Source: Alphaproteobacteria bacterium
Lineage (GTDB): Bacteria; Pseudomonadota; Alphaproteobacteria; UBA8366
Reading direction: 5' to 3'
DNA length: 64,000 nucleotides
Assembly: GCA_028281325.1 (NCBI GenBank)
Contig: JANQKC010000026.1
Location: forward strand, 62,001 to 126,000
The position numbers were made by a program, and so were the translations under genes. Positions 54,014 through 63,373 of the stretch are shown here, one piece after another; position 1 is the first letter of the stretch; each line of letters begins with the position of its first letter. A model generated the notes under the pieces. The model saw nothing but the letters and a program-made list of their open reading frames with translations. It was not told the DNA's origin and made no database searches.

Positions 54014-54152
54014 GGCAAAATCTCCAGCAGCAAGACAGGGCGAGGAGGATTTTACCGCATCGCTGCGCGTTGGGCACTATATTGGCGTCCGGCGCGAAAG
54101 CCGACTACCGTAGGCGTATTCGCGTTACCGTCCACAGGGAGAACCTTACAAT

Positions 54153-54494
54153 ATGGCTTGGAAGCGGATCGTGCTGGAAATCGGCATGGGCACCGACATA
54201 CGGGGCACCGACCCCACGAAAGCCGCGGTGCGCGCCTTGCGCGACGCGCTGTGGCACAACTCGCTCAGCATCGCCAAGGCGCTCGGCAAGGATACCGATT
54301 CGATGCGGGTCGAGGTCACGATCGGCGTGCCGCAGCCCGAGCGGGTGGATACGGACGCCGTCCTCGCCATCCTGCCGCACGGCACCGGCACCGTGAATGT
54401 CGTCGAGGGCGGCCTGCAAATTCCCAATGACGAAGGCACCGATTCAGCCCTCGTCGCCAGCGCCGCCGCCGTGGTGCGGCTCGACCTGCCGTAG
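54153..54494 (+). CDS. Lin0512 family protein, copy 1
   Basis: The 113-residue protein belongs to the small uncharacterised Lin0512 family, beginning RIVLEIGMGTDIRGTDPTKAAVRAL (split about 5-29), with VTIGVPQPERVDTDAVLAILP (about 55-75). It is related to the next gene over its whole length, in the same orientation, 11 bases apart. I see no catalytic motif and no transmembrane segment. Function unknown. Confidence 0.75.
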   Translation: MAWKRIVLEIGMGTDIRGTDPTKAAVRALRDALWHNSLSIAKALGKDTDSMRVEVTIGVPQPERVDTDAVLAILPHGTGTVNVVEGGLQIPNDEGTDSALVASAAAVVRLDLP

Positions 54495-54505
54495 GAGGAC
54501 GGAAC

Positions 54506-54847
54506 ATGACCAAGAGACGCGCAATCCTCGAAATGGGCATGGGCAACGACCTGCACGGCGGCGACTACACGAAAGCCGCGATCCGCGCGGTCCAGGACGC
54601 CCTGCACCACAGTTCGCTGACCTTCATCCGGACGCTGGGGATCGACAAGAGCACGCTGGAGGTCAACGTGACCATCGGCGTGCAGCAGCCGGAAAAGGTC
54701 GACACCGACGCGGTCGCCGCGACGCTGCCGGTCGGCAAGGTCACCGTGAAAGCGGTGAAAGGCGGGCTCGACGTTCCCGACGACGAGGTGGACGACACCG
54801 CGGTGATCGCGAATGCCGGCGTCGAGGTCTGGATCGACGGGGTCTAG
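54506..54847 (+). CDS. Lin0512 family protein, copy 2
   Basis: The 113-residue paralogue begins RAILEMGMGNDLHGGDYTKAAIRAV and shares VTIGVQQPEKVDTDAVAATLP with copy 1. AGGAGG six bases before ATG 54506 fixes the start. The tandem pair probably forms one complex; family members usually come in such adjacent copies, as far as I recall. Next to a dioxygenase and a PLP enzyme on the opposite strand and a cupin gene, it may accompany a catabolic unit. No function is known. Confidence 0.75.
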   Translation: MTKRRAILEMGMGNDLHGGDYTKAAIRAVQDALHHSSLTFIRTLGIDKSTLEVNVTIGVQQPEKVDTDAVAATLPVGKVTVKAVKGGLDVPDDEVDDTAVIANAGVEVWIDGV

Positions 54848-54869
54848 GCCCCAGCACTACTCGATAGCG

Positions 54870-55220
54870 CTACTCGATCGGTACGAAGATCGAATGCCGC
54901 AGTTGGCCGCCGACCGACTGCGACAGGTGGCCCTTGCCGCTGATATCCTCGACCAGGATCACCTCGCCGGCGGCGATGATGCGGCTTTCGCCGTCGCTCG
55001 CCGTCAGTTTCGCGCCCGCGTCCAGGTTGATGATGTATTGCCGCCGTGGCGCGGGATGCCAGTCGAGATCGTAGTCACCGCTGGTCTTGCGGAAGATGAT
55101 ACCGGCCGCCGGCAGCCGCTCGGAATATTTGCTGGCGCCGCGTTCCTCGACCCAGTCGACCTCGATATCGCGGAAATGTGACTCGCCGTTCTCGTCTTCG
55201 TACAGGTTATGAATGCGCAT
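54870..55220 (-). CDS. Small cupin-fold protein
   Basis: The 116-residue protein starts MRIHNLYEDENGESHFRDIEV and has the cupin sequence pattern (GDYDLDWHPAPRRQYIINL, about 48-66, and GEVILVEDISGKGHLS). Two of the usual metal-ligand positions are conserved (H55, H97-like). GGGAGGAAGTGCC precedes ATG 55220. It is divergent from the molybdenum hydroxylase subunit gene at 55429. Possible role: a small metal-binding enzyme or sensor; unknown. Confidence 0.75.
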   Translation of the reverse strand: MRIHNLYEDENGESHFRDIEVDWVEERGASKYSERLPAAGIIFRKTSGDYDLDWHPAPRRQYIINLDAGAKLTASDGESRIIAAGEVILVEDISGKGHLSQSVGGQLRHSIFVPIE

Positions 55221-55428
55221 GGCACTTCCTCCCATAGAGCCGGACCGCTCGTTTGTTCTACCTTTTGTCCCGACCGTAGAATAGCGCCGCAGGGTGCCCG
55301 GTGCGACTCCGGCGCGAGCCTCGTTGAACCTACCGTATCCATTCCCGTAAGCTATCGGAACAGGAGGGCGAACCCCATGAACCGACCCGGCGATCCACTT
55401 CCATCGCATACATCCACGCAGCGCCGCC

Positions 55429-57753
55429 ATGGGTGAGTATGCCGTCGGCCAATCGGTCTCGCGTTTCGAAGACCCGCGCCTATTGCGCGGCGGCGGGCGG
55501 TATGTGGACGATATCGTATTGCCCGACATGGCCTTCGGGCATGTGCTGCGGTCGCCGCACGCCCATGCGCGGATCCTTGCCATCGACACGGCGGCGGCGG
55601 AAGCCGCGCCCGGCGTCCTGGCGGTCCTGACCGGCGAGGATTGGGCGGCGTCGGGCTTCGCCGACCTGCCGACCGGCAGCGGCCGCTACAAGCGCGACGG
55701 ATCGCCGATGTTCGTGCCGCCCTATCAGGCGTTGGTGCGCGACCGGGTGCGGCGCGTGGGCGACTACGTCGCCTTCGTCGTCGCCGAGACGCGCAACCAG
55801 GCGATGGACGCGGCGGAGCTTATCGAGGTCGACTACGACCCCCTGCCGTCGACGACCGACACCGAGGCATCCGCCGGGTCCGGCGCGCCGCCGGTCTGGG
55901 ACGAATGCCCGGACAACATCTGCTATGTGCATACCGAGGGCGACAAGCCGGCCACCGACGCCGCGCTTGCCACAGCCGACCATGTGGTGCGGCAGAAACT
56001 GGTGATCAACCGGGTCAGCGCCAACAGCCTGGAGCCGCGCGGCTCCATCGGCCACTACGATGCGACCGAAGACCACTACACCCTCTATACGACGTTGCAG
56101 GGATTGCAGCCCTATCGCGGCCTGCTGTCCCGCATCCTCGGCGTGCCCGAGAGCCGGGTCCGCGTGATCGCGGGCGACATCGGCGGCGGGTTCGGCATGA
56201 AGTCGGCGGTCTATAACGAGGTGCCGCTGGTCCTGCTAGCGTCGAAACGCCTCGGCCGTCCGGTCAAGTGGATCAGCACGCGGTCGGAGGCGTTGCTCAG
56301 CGACGGCCATGGCCGCGACAACGTGATCGAGGCCGCGCTCGGCCTGGACAGCGACGGCAAGTTCCTCGCCCTCGACGTCAAGACGATCGCCAGCGTCGGC
56401 GCCTATGTCCAACTCGGCGGCGAAAGCTCGGCGGTGAAGAATCTTGGCTCGCTCGCCGGGGTCTACACCACGCCGGCGATCCACGCGGACGTGACCGCGG
56501 TTTTCACCAACACCAACCCGATCCGGGCCTATCGCGGCAACGGGCGGCCGGAAGCGGCCTTCGTGATCGAGCGGCTGATCGACATTGCCGCCGACGAATT
56601 GGACATCGATCCGGCAGAACTGCGCCGCCGCAATACCATCCCGCCCGACGCCCTGCCCTACAAGACCGGCCTCACCTACACCTATGACAGCGGCGCGTTC
56701 GAGAAGAACATGGACATGGCGGCCGGTCTGGCCGACCGCGCTGGGTTCGAGACGCGGCGCGCCGAATCCAAGTCCCGTGGCAAGCTGCGCGGCCTCGGCC
56801 TGTCCAACACGATCGAACGCGCCGGCTCCGAAGGGGTCGAGGGTGCGGAAATCCGTTTCGACGGCAGCGGGACGGCGACGATCCTGACCGGCTCGATCGA
56901 CCAGGGCCAGGGCCACGCTACCATGTACAAGCAGCTCGCCTGCGAACGCCTCGGCCTCGACCCGGACGACGTGCGTTATGTGTCGGGCGACACGGACAAG
57001 GTGCCCTTCGGGCGCGGCAGCTTCGGCTCCCGCTCGGCGACGATCGGCGGATCGGCGCTGCACGAGGCCATGCAGAAGGTGATCGCCAAGGCGACACGCA
57101 TCGCGGCCCACGCGCTTGACGCCGACCCGGAGCAGATTGAGTTCGAGGACGGCGTGTTCAGCGTTCCCGGCACCAACCGGTCGATGACCGTCAAGGACGC
57201 CGCCCAACGCGCCTTCAATCCGGACAAGCTGCCCGACGGATTGGAGCCGGGGTTGAGCGGCCACGCGATCTGGTCCCCATCGGGCATGAATTTCCCGAAC
57301 GGCGCGCATATCTGCGAGTTGGAGATCGACGAGGAGACCGGCGAGACGGATATCCTGCGCTACAGCGTGGTCGACGACGTCGGCGTGGTGCTGAACCCGC
57401 TGCTGCTCAAGGGGCAGCTTCACGGCGGTATCGCGATGGGCGTCGGGCAGGTGCTGATGGAGGACATCCGCTACGAGGATGGCACGGGACAGCTTCTGTC
57501 CGGGTCCTTCATGGATTACTGCATGCCGCGCGCGGACGACCTGTGCTTCATGGATATCGAGAGCAACCCGGTCCCGACCAAAACCAACCCGCTCGGCGTC
57601 AAGGGTGCGGGCGAAGCAGGCACCGTCGGGGCGATGCCGGCGGTGACCAACGCGCTGGTCGACGCGCTCTCCGTGCTGGGCGTACGGCATGTGCCGATGC
57701 CGGCGACGCCGGAACGGCTGTGGCGGGCGATCCGCGACGCGAAGGCCGGGTAG
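55429..57753 (+). CDS. Molybdenum hydroxylase large subunit, second copy
   Basis: The 774-residue protein is collinear with the subunit at 20827-23157 from the N-terminal EYAVGQSVSRFEDPRLLRGGG through DIGGGFGMKSAVYNE (about 245), RAYRGNGRPEA (about 364), QGQGHATMYKQ (about 493) and the catalytic Glu in VKGAGEAGTVGA (about 728). The pair are clear paralogues, both without FAD and Fe-S subunit genes nearby. A cupin gene is divergent upstream and a PfpI-like gene converges downstream. Substrate unknown. Confidence 0.9.
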   Translation: MGEYAVGQSVSRFEDPRLLRGGGRYVDDIVLPDMAFGHVLRSPHAHARILAIDTAAAEAAPGVLAVLTGEDWAASGFADLPTGSGRYKRDGSPMFVPPYQALVRDRVRRVGDYVAFVVAETRNQAMDAAELIEVDYDPLPSTTDTEASAGSGAPPVWDECPDNICYVHTEGDKPATDAALATADHVVRQKLVINRVSANSLEPRGSIGHYDATEDHYTLYTTLQGLQPYRGLLSRILGVPESRVRVIAGDIGGGFGMKSAVYNEVPLVLLASKRLGRPVKWISTRSEALLSDGHGRDNVIEAALGLDSDGKFLALDVKTIASVGAYVQLGGESSAVKNLGSLAGVYTTPAIHADVTAVFTNTNPIRAYRGNGRPEAAFVIERLIDIAADELDIDPAELRRRNTIPPDALPYKTGLTYTYDSGAFEKNMDMAAGLADRAGFETRRAESKSRGKLRGLGLSNTIERAGSEGVEGAEIRFDGSGTATILTGSIDQGQGHATMYKQLACERLGLDPDDVRYVSGDTDKVPFGRGSFGSRSATIGGSALHEAMQKVIAKATRIAAHALDADPEQIEFEDGVFSVPGTNRSMTVKDAAQRAFNPDKLPDGLEPGLSGHAIWSPSGMNFPNGAHICELEIDEETGETDILRYSVVDDVGVVLNPLLLKGQLHGGIAMGVGQVLMEDIRYEDGTGQLLSGSFMDYCMPRADDLCFMDIESNPVPTKTNPLGVKGAGEAGTVGAMPAVTNALVDALSVLGVRHVPMPATPERLWRAIRDAKAG

Positions 57754-57788
57754 CGGCCGCCAGCGCCGATCTGTTCTACGGTGTTCCC

Positions 57789-58466
57789 CTAAAGGGCTTC
57801 GGCAGCGGACCGGACGGCCGCCTGCCGGTCGGCTTGACGCTCGGCCGCCGCCGACCGGGTCGCCGCCGTCAAGGCCTCGCCCGCCGATTCAGGTGACCCC
57901 GCATCATAGGGCGGCTGCGGATTGTATTCGATCCCGAGCTGGATCGATTTGGCGACATCGTCGCCGAACCACTCGCCCGCGACCGTCAACGCGAAATCGA
58001 TTCCCGCCGTCACGCCGCCGCCGGAAATGATGTTGCCGTCGACCACGACGCGCGCCGGATCGGGAATCGCCCCGAAGTCCGACAGCATCTCGCGCGACAT
58101 CCAATGGCAGGCGGCGCGGCGGCCTTTCAACAAACCGGCCGCTCCTAAGACCAGCGAGCCCGTACAGACCGACGTGACGTAGCGCGCGCCTTCCGCCTGC
58201 CGCCGCAGGAAATCCAGCGTTTCGGCGTCATTCAGCAACGGGTTCATCCCGCCGCCGCCCGGCACGCACACGAGATCGAGCTGCGGGCAATCCGCAAACG
58301 TGACATCGGGGATAAGGCGCATGCCGCCACCGGCCCGCACCGGGTCGAGGGTTTTCCAAACCAGCATGACCTCGGTATCCGGAAACTTCGTGAACACCTC
58401 GTAGGGTCCGGTCATATCGAGTTGCGTGATGTTGGGAAACACGAGCAGACCAATGCGAAACGTCAT
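57789..58466 (-). CDS. DJ-1/PfpI family protein (isonitrile hydratase-like)
   Basis: The 225-residue GATase1-like protein has the nucleophile elbow VTSVCTGSLVLGAAGLL (Cys about 100) of the DJ-1/PfpI superfamily, close to isonitrile hydratase InhA and ThiJ/AraC-type N-terminal domains. No HTH follows, so it is the free-standing type. The alanine- and arginine-rich tail after residue 190 seems variable. AAGGATGACATC precedes ATG 58466. Possible isonitrile or thiol-related substrate, unproven. Confidence 0.8.
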   Translation of the reverse strand: MTFRIGLLVFPNITQLDMTGPYEVFTKFPDTEVMLVWKTLDPVRAGGGMRLIPDVTFADCPQLDLVCVPGGGGMNPLLNDAETLDFLRRQAEGARYVTSVCTGSLVLGAAGLLKGRRAACHWMSREMLSDFGAIPDPARVVVDGNIISGGGVTAGIDFALTVAGEWFGDDVAKSIQLGIEYNPQPPYDAGSPESAGEALTAATRSAAAERQADRQAAVRSAAEAL

Positions 58467-58523
58467 GATGTCATCCTTTGCGTTGGTTCGCGGGCCACGC
58501 CGATGGGCAGTCCGCGCCGGTGG

Positions 58524-60191
58524 TCAAGTATCGTATCCGTAATCGCGCCGAGCGCTATCGGACGTGACGTAACCCGCCTTCAGGTCGGCCTCGATATTCT
58601 CCCGCGCACGCTGCGCTGGGTCGCCGTGCCCGCCACCGCCCGGCAGCGCCAGCCGCACCACGTCCCCCTTGTGGAACGAGAATTCCGGCGAACTGTTCGG
58701 CGCGATCGGCTGGCCGTTGATGTCGATGGTCGACAACGATCCGGACCCGCCGCCGCCGAGACCTTCGGGCGGATTCCGCATCCGTCCTGCCGCACCGGCG
58801 AAGACCAAGGGCTGACCGTCGGCGGTGCCGCTGTCATAGGCGCGGAAGATCAGTTCCTGGCCCAGACCGCCGCGGAAGGTCCCCGCCCCGCCGGAATCGG
58901 GGATGAGCTGCCGCGCCTCGTAGAGCACGGGCGTTTCATGCTCGGACCATTCGATCGACACGTCGCGCACGTTGTAGGGGAAACTGACCGCCGACAAGCC
59001 GTCGCGGCCCGGCCGCCCGCCCATGCCGCCGAAGGCATGCTGGTGCAGCGCGTAGTCCTCGCCGTCGGGTCGGGTGCCGGTGACGTAGAACTGCCAGGTC
59101 GGCAGCGATCCGGAATCCGCCGGCACGCGGTCCGGCACGATCTGGGCGAAGATGCGGAACATCAGCTCGCCGACCAGCATGCCCGAGCTGAGGCGCCAGA
59201 AGCACGACGCCGGATAGGTCGGGTTCAGGATCGTGCCCTCGGGCGCGGTCAGGTGCAACGGCCGGTAGGTGCCTTGGTTGTTGGGCAGCGCCGGGTCGCA
59301 GACCATCTTCGTCGGGATGGCGACATAGGCCCGCGTGAAATTGAGCGGGCAGTTGATCGGCCGGCGGACCTGCGGCGCGGTACCGGTGAAATCGGCGGTC
59401 AATTCGTCGCCCTTGATCGTCACGGTGACGGCCAGCGGCTGCGGTTCGTCGATGCCGTCGATATCCATCAGCATCTCTTCGTGCCACTGCCCGTCCGGCA
59501 AATCACGGAGCCCAGCACGGATGCCCGCCTCGGTGCGGCCGATCAACTCGTCGGCGACCTCCAGCAGGCTGTCGAGCTTGAACTCGGCGCAGAGCGTTTC
59601 CATCGCCCGGCAGCCGGCCCAGCCGGTCGCCACCTGGGCCCGCAGGTCGCCGATCATCTTCTCCGAATAGCGCACGTTGCGCCGGATCAGTCCGAACAGC
59701 TCCTCGTTTGGCTCGCCTTCCTTGTAGAGGCGCAGCATGGGAATGATCAGGCCTTCCTCGAACACCTCCTCGGACAGGCCCGAGCCCTTGCGCCCGCCGA
59801 TGTCCACATGATGGATCGTGTTCACGGCGAAGCCGATCAGGCGGCCGTCATGGAAAGCCGGGGTGGTGATGAAGATATCCGCCGTCTGGCCGTTGCACAG
59901 CCAGGGATCGTTGCAGATGAAGACATCGCCGGGCCGCACCGTCTCCGGCGGGAAGGCCTTGGTCAGGTTCGCGCCGAAGGCGGGCATGCAGCCGGTATGG
60001 CCGGTGGCCCCCAGCCAGGTCTGCGCGATCAGGTAGCCGCGATGGTCGAGCAGGCCGGTCGACATATCGTGCACCTCGACCACGTCATGCGAGAAGGCGG
60101 TGCGGAACATGGTGGTCGCCATCTCGTCGGCGATGGCGATCAGGCGCGGCCAGATCACGTCGAGCGGGATACGGCTTTCGGATGCGGTCAC
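58524..60191 (-). CDS. hyuB: Hydantoinase B / oxoprolinase family subunit
   Basis: The 555-residue protein matches the N-methylhydantoinase/5-oxoprolinase B subunit over its length: AIADEMATTMFRTAFSHDVVEVHD (split about 16-40), GDVFICNDPW (about 87-96), and GGGGSGSLSTIDINGQPI at the C-terminal end. GTG 60191 is the start and overlaps the HyuA stop (GTGA). Together they form an ATP-dependent lactamase acting on hydantoins, 5-oxoproline or acetophenone-type compounds. Target here unknown. Confidence 0.92.
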   Translation of the reverse strand: MTASESRIPLDVIWPRLIAIADEMATTMFRTAFSHDVVEVHDMSTGLLDHRGYLIAQTWLGATGHTGCMPAFGANLTKAFPPETVRPGDVFICNDPWLCNGQTADIFITTPAFHDGRLIGFAVNTIHHVDIGGRKGSGLSEEVFEEGLIIPMLRLYKEGEPNEELFGLIRRNVRYSEKMIGDLRAQVATGWAGCRAMETLCAEFKLDSLLEVADELIGRTEAGIRAGLRDLPDGQWHEEMLMDIDGIDEPQPLAVTVTIKGDELTADFTGTAPQVRRPINCPLNFTRAYVAIPTKMVCDPALPNNQGTYRPLHLTAPEGTILNPTYPASCFWRLSSGMLVGELMFRIFAQIVPDRVPADSGSLPTWQFYVTGTRPDGEDYALHQHAFGGMGGRPGRDGLSAVSFPYNVRDVSIEWSEHETPVLYEARQLIPDSGGAGTFRGGLGQELIFRAYDSGTADGQPLVFAGAAGRMRNPPEGLGGGGSGSLSTIDINGQPIAPNSSPEFSFHKGDVVRLALPGGGGHGDPAQRARENIEADLKAGYVTSDSARRDYGYDT

Positions 60192-62272
60192 GGCGTCTCT
60201 CCCGGCAAGGTGATGACAAGCGATCCGAAACCGTCGATCTCGACCGTCGCCTCCGAATCGATGATGGTGGTCGAGGTCTGTTCCTCGACGATGGCCGGCC
60301 CGGCAAAACGCATGCCGGGCGCCAGCGCGGTGCGGTCGTAGACGGCGAAATCGATCATCGCCCCCGCGGTCGGCGAATAGGCAGGCCGCATGCCCGAACT
60401 GGCGACGTCCCCACCGTTTCCGACTGCCGGGGTCAATTGCAGCCCCGCCCCCTCGATCTCGCCGAACACGCGCAGGTTCACGACCTCCGCCGGCACGTCG
60501 TCGTAGAAATAGCCGTATTTCTCGCGGTACAGCGTCGAAAACCGCTCGAACACGGCGTCCGCCGACAACGCATCCTCGACCGGCACCGTCACCTGATAGC
60601 TCTGGCCCACGTAGCCCACGTCGAGCGAGCGGCGAAAACGGCGCGGCCCGGTCGCCTCGACCCCGTCCAGCAGCGCCTCGATTTCCGCCGTCATCTGGTC
60701 GAACTGACCCCCGATGTCGTCCGGCGCGAGACCGGCCAACGGCATCTTGTACGTGCGCACGATGTCGTAGGCCGGCGGCGCGACAAGCAGTCCCAGCGCC
60801 GACAGGACACCGGCCCGCAGCGGCACCATGAGCCGTCGGATTCCCAGCTTGCGCGCCAAATTGTAGGCATGCACCGGCCCGGCCCCGCCGAAGGCGACCA
60901 TGGTCGCCGCTTCCGGGTTGCCGCCGCGTTCGGTGACATGCATGCGCACGGCCGCGGCCATGGTCTCGTTGATCACGTCATGCACCGTCCAGGCCGCCTC
61001 CACCAGGGAGCGTTGTTGCGGCCCGCCGATGGTTTCCTCCAATCCGGCCGCCGCGCCCTTGGCGTCGAGCGCCATCGACCCGCCCGCGAAGTTGTCCGGG
61101 TTGAGATAACCGAGCGTCAGGTCCGCGTCGGTCACCGTCGGGTTCGTCCCGCCCCGGCCATAACAGATCGGCCCCGGCTCGGCGCTGGCGCTTTCCGGCC
61201 CGACCTGGACCAAGCCCATGCGGTTGATCGCCGCGATGCTGCCGCCGCCCGCGCCGATCTCGATCATGCTGACCGCGGGCACGCCGACAGGAAAACCGCT
61301 CGACTTGGTGAAGCGCTTGGCGCGCGCGACCTCCAACTCCTCGGTGATCGGCAACGCCTGATCGCGGATCAAGCATGCCTTCGCCGTGGTACCGCCCATG
61401 TCGAAGCTGAGCACGTCCGCAAGGTTCAGATTCTGCGCGATCTGCCGCCCGACGATCGCGCCCGCGACGGGGCCGGATTCGATCAGCCGGATCGGGAAGG
61501 CGCCCGCCGTATCCGTCGATCCCAGGCCGCCGTTCGACAGCATGATCTGCAGCGGCGCGGTGTAGCCGGTGTCGCCGAGGCCCGCGCCCAGATTGTTGAG
61601 ATAGGTCTGCGCCAGCGGTTTGACGTAGCCGTTCACCACCGTGGTGCTGGTGCGCTCGTATTCCTTGATCTGCGGCAGCACGTCGGACGACAGCGTCACC
61701 GGCAGGTCCGGCGCGAGTTCGGCCAGAATATCGCGGGCGGCCCGTTCGTTGTCCGGGTTCACATAAGAGTGCAGGAAGGCGACCGCGACGGATTCGACGC
61801 CCTCGCGCTGCATGACCTCGACCGCGGCGGCGATATCGTCGCGCGGCACCGGTTTCAGCACCACGCCGTCGGCGAACACGCGCTCGTCGATGGGCAACCG
61901 CAACCAGCGCGGCACCAACGGCGTGGGCGGATCTTCCCATAGTTCATAGGTCGTGACCCGGGTATGGCGGCGCAGTTCCAGGATATCGCGAAAGCCCTTG
62001 GTGGTGAGCAATGCGGTCACCGCGCCCTTGCGCTCGATCACCGTGTTGGCGACCAGGGTCGTGGCATGCGCGATGCGGTTGGTCGCCGCAATATGGCCGG
62101 GGCATGGATCGTCGAAGGCGCGCAGCCCGGTGAACACGCCGACCGACGGGTCCGCCGGTGTCGTCAGCGACTTGGCGATGCGGATGGCCCCGTCACTCTC
62201 GTCGAGCAGCACGAAATCGGTGAAGGTGCCGCCGACATCGACGCCCAGGCGGTACGGACGGTCAGACGGCAT
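60188..62272 (-). CDS. hyuA: Hydantoinase A / oxoprolinase family subunit
   Basis: The 694-residue protein starts MPSDRPYRLGVDVGGTFTDF with the phosphate-binding VGGTFTD motif of the ASKHA fold, followed by ATTLVANTVIERKGA (about 68), the second nucleotide segment SFDMGGTTAKACLI (about 285) and GAGGGSIA (about 335). This is the HyuA/oxoprolinase A subunit. ATG 62272 is preferred to an upstream ATG 6 codons earlier. It is followed without a gap by HyuB, so both belong to one operon. Confidence 0.92.
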   Translation of the reverse strand: MPSDRPYRLGVDVGGTFTDFVLLDESDGAIRIAKSLTTPADPSVGVFTGLRAFDDPCPGHIAATNRIAHATTLVANTVIERKGAVTALLTTKGFRDILELRRHTRVTTYELWEDPPTPLVPRWLRLPIDERVFADGVVLKPVPRDDIAAAVEVMQREGVESVAVAFLHSYVNPDNERAARDILAELAPDLPVTLSSDVLPQIKEYERTSTTVVNGYVKPLAQTYLNNLGAGLGDTGYTAPLQIMLSNGGLGSTDTAGAFPIRLIESGPVAGAIVGRQIAQNLNLADVLSFDMGGTTAKACLIRDQALPITEELEVARAKRFTKSSGFPVGVPAVSMIEIGAGGGSIAAINRMGLVQVGPESASAEPGPICYGRGGTNPTVTDADLTLGYLNPDNFAGGSMALDAKGAAAGLEETIGGPQQRSLVEAAWTVHDVINETMAAAVRMHVTERGGNPEAATMVAFGGAGPVHAYNLARKLGIRRLMVPLRAGVLSALGLLVAPPAYDIVRTYKMPLAGLAPDDIGGQFDQMTAEIEALLDGVEATGPRRFRRSLDVGYVGQSYQVTVPVEDALSADAVFERFSTLYREKYGYFYDDVPAEVVNLRVFGEIEGAGLQLTPAVGNGGDVASSGMRPAYSPTAGAMIDFAVYDRTALAPGMRFAGPAIVEEQTSTTIIDSEATVEIDGFGSLVITLPGETP

Positions 62273-62499
62273 GACGGTTCCACCCCACACTGACTTGGAT
62301 CGTCCTGGTTTCGATCGGCACGCGCCCCTCCCAAAATGATGTCGCGCCGTCCTGGATTCGCGGCGCGATCAGCCATTAATTATGTCATCTAAATCGCTTA
62401 TGGAAAGTCCCGGCCGGTATTTTGGCCCGGTGCATGCCGATTTCTCCATCGCACGGCCCTGATCTACAATGGGGAACTGCGGCAATTCGAGAGAACGCC

Positions 62500-63330
62500 A
62501 TGCCTTTGACGATCACGCCCTTTTCCGGCGCGCTCGGCGCCGAAGCGACCGGGATCGATCTCGCCGGTCCGGTCTCACGGGAAGACGTGGCGGCGATGGA
62601 AGCCGCGCTCGACGAGCATCTGGTGTTGGTCGTGCGCGACCAATCCTATTCGCCGCCGCAGTATCTCGCGGCCGTCCGTCATTTCGGCGACACCATGCCA
62701 CAACACCTGACCGAGATGCTGATGGACGACCATCCCGAGATCGCGGTGCTCGACAGCAGCAAGACCAGGGTCGGGCCGGACGGAATCTTCGCGCCGGTCG
62801 GCGCGCGCGAATGGCATACCGACCACACCAACCACGAACGGCCGCCAAAATACACCGCACTCTATGCGGTAAAGCTGCCGGCGTCCGGCGGCGACACCGG
62901 TTTCGCCAATATGCGGCGCGCCTATGAGGCGTTGCCCGCGGCCGAGCAAGCCGACCTCGCCGCCCACACCGTCGTCACCAAGATCGAAGACCACAATTAC
63001 GTCAGCGACGAAGCGCGGGAAAAATACGGCAAGCCGCGCACGCATCCGCTGGTCCGCACGCACCCCTCGACCGGCCGGAAGGCCCTCTATTTCCATCCGG
63101 GGAAGCTGCGCAACCTGGAAGGCATGGACCCGGAGAGCAGCACCGCCTTCATCGACGACCTGGTCGCGCGCACGATCACGCCCGACGTGACCTACCGGCA
63201 TAAATGGCGGCCCGGCGACATGGTGATCTGGGACAACCGCGCGGTCCTGCACATCGCGCATCGCGACTACGATCCGGCGGAAGGCCGCATCATGCACCGG
63301 GTGTTGATCCAGGGCGAGGTGCCGTTCTAA
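62500..63330 (+). CDS. TauD/TfdA family Fe(II)/2-oxoglutarate dioxygenase, copy 4
   Basis: The 276-residue dioxygenase has HxD in AREWHTDHTNHE (about 103-114) and the distal His in RAVLHIAHRDYDPA (about 250), with RIMHRVLIQG. It is clearly close to copy 1 (34540-35391), sharing HKWRPGDMxIWDNR. GAGAACGCC precedes ATG 62500. It is divergent from the hydantoinase operon, across a 227-base gap. It is 43 bases from the downstream TRIC gene. Substrate unknown. Confidence 0.9.
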   Translation: MPLTITPFSGALGAEATGIDLAGPVSREDVAAMEAALDEHLVLVVRDQSYSPPQYLAAVRHFGDTMPQHLTEMLMDDHPEIAVLDSSKTRVGPDGIFAPVGAREWHTDHTNHERPPKYTALYAVKLPASGGDTGFANMRRAYEALPAAEQADLAAHTVVTKIEDHNYVSDEAREKYGKPRTHPLVRTHPSTGRKALYFHPGKLRNLEGMDPESSTAFIDDLVARTITPDVTYRHKWRPGDMVIWDNRAVLHIAHRDYDPAEGRIMHRVLIQGEVPF

Positions 63331-63373
63331 AACGCGCCATCCGGGAAGACCCCGGGCAACAGCGGACAAATCC

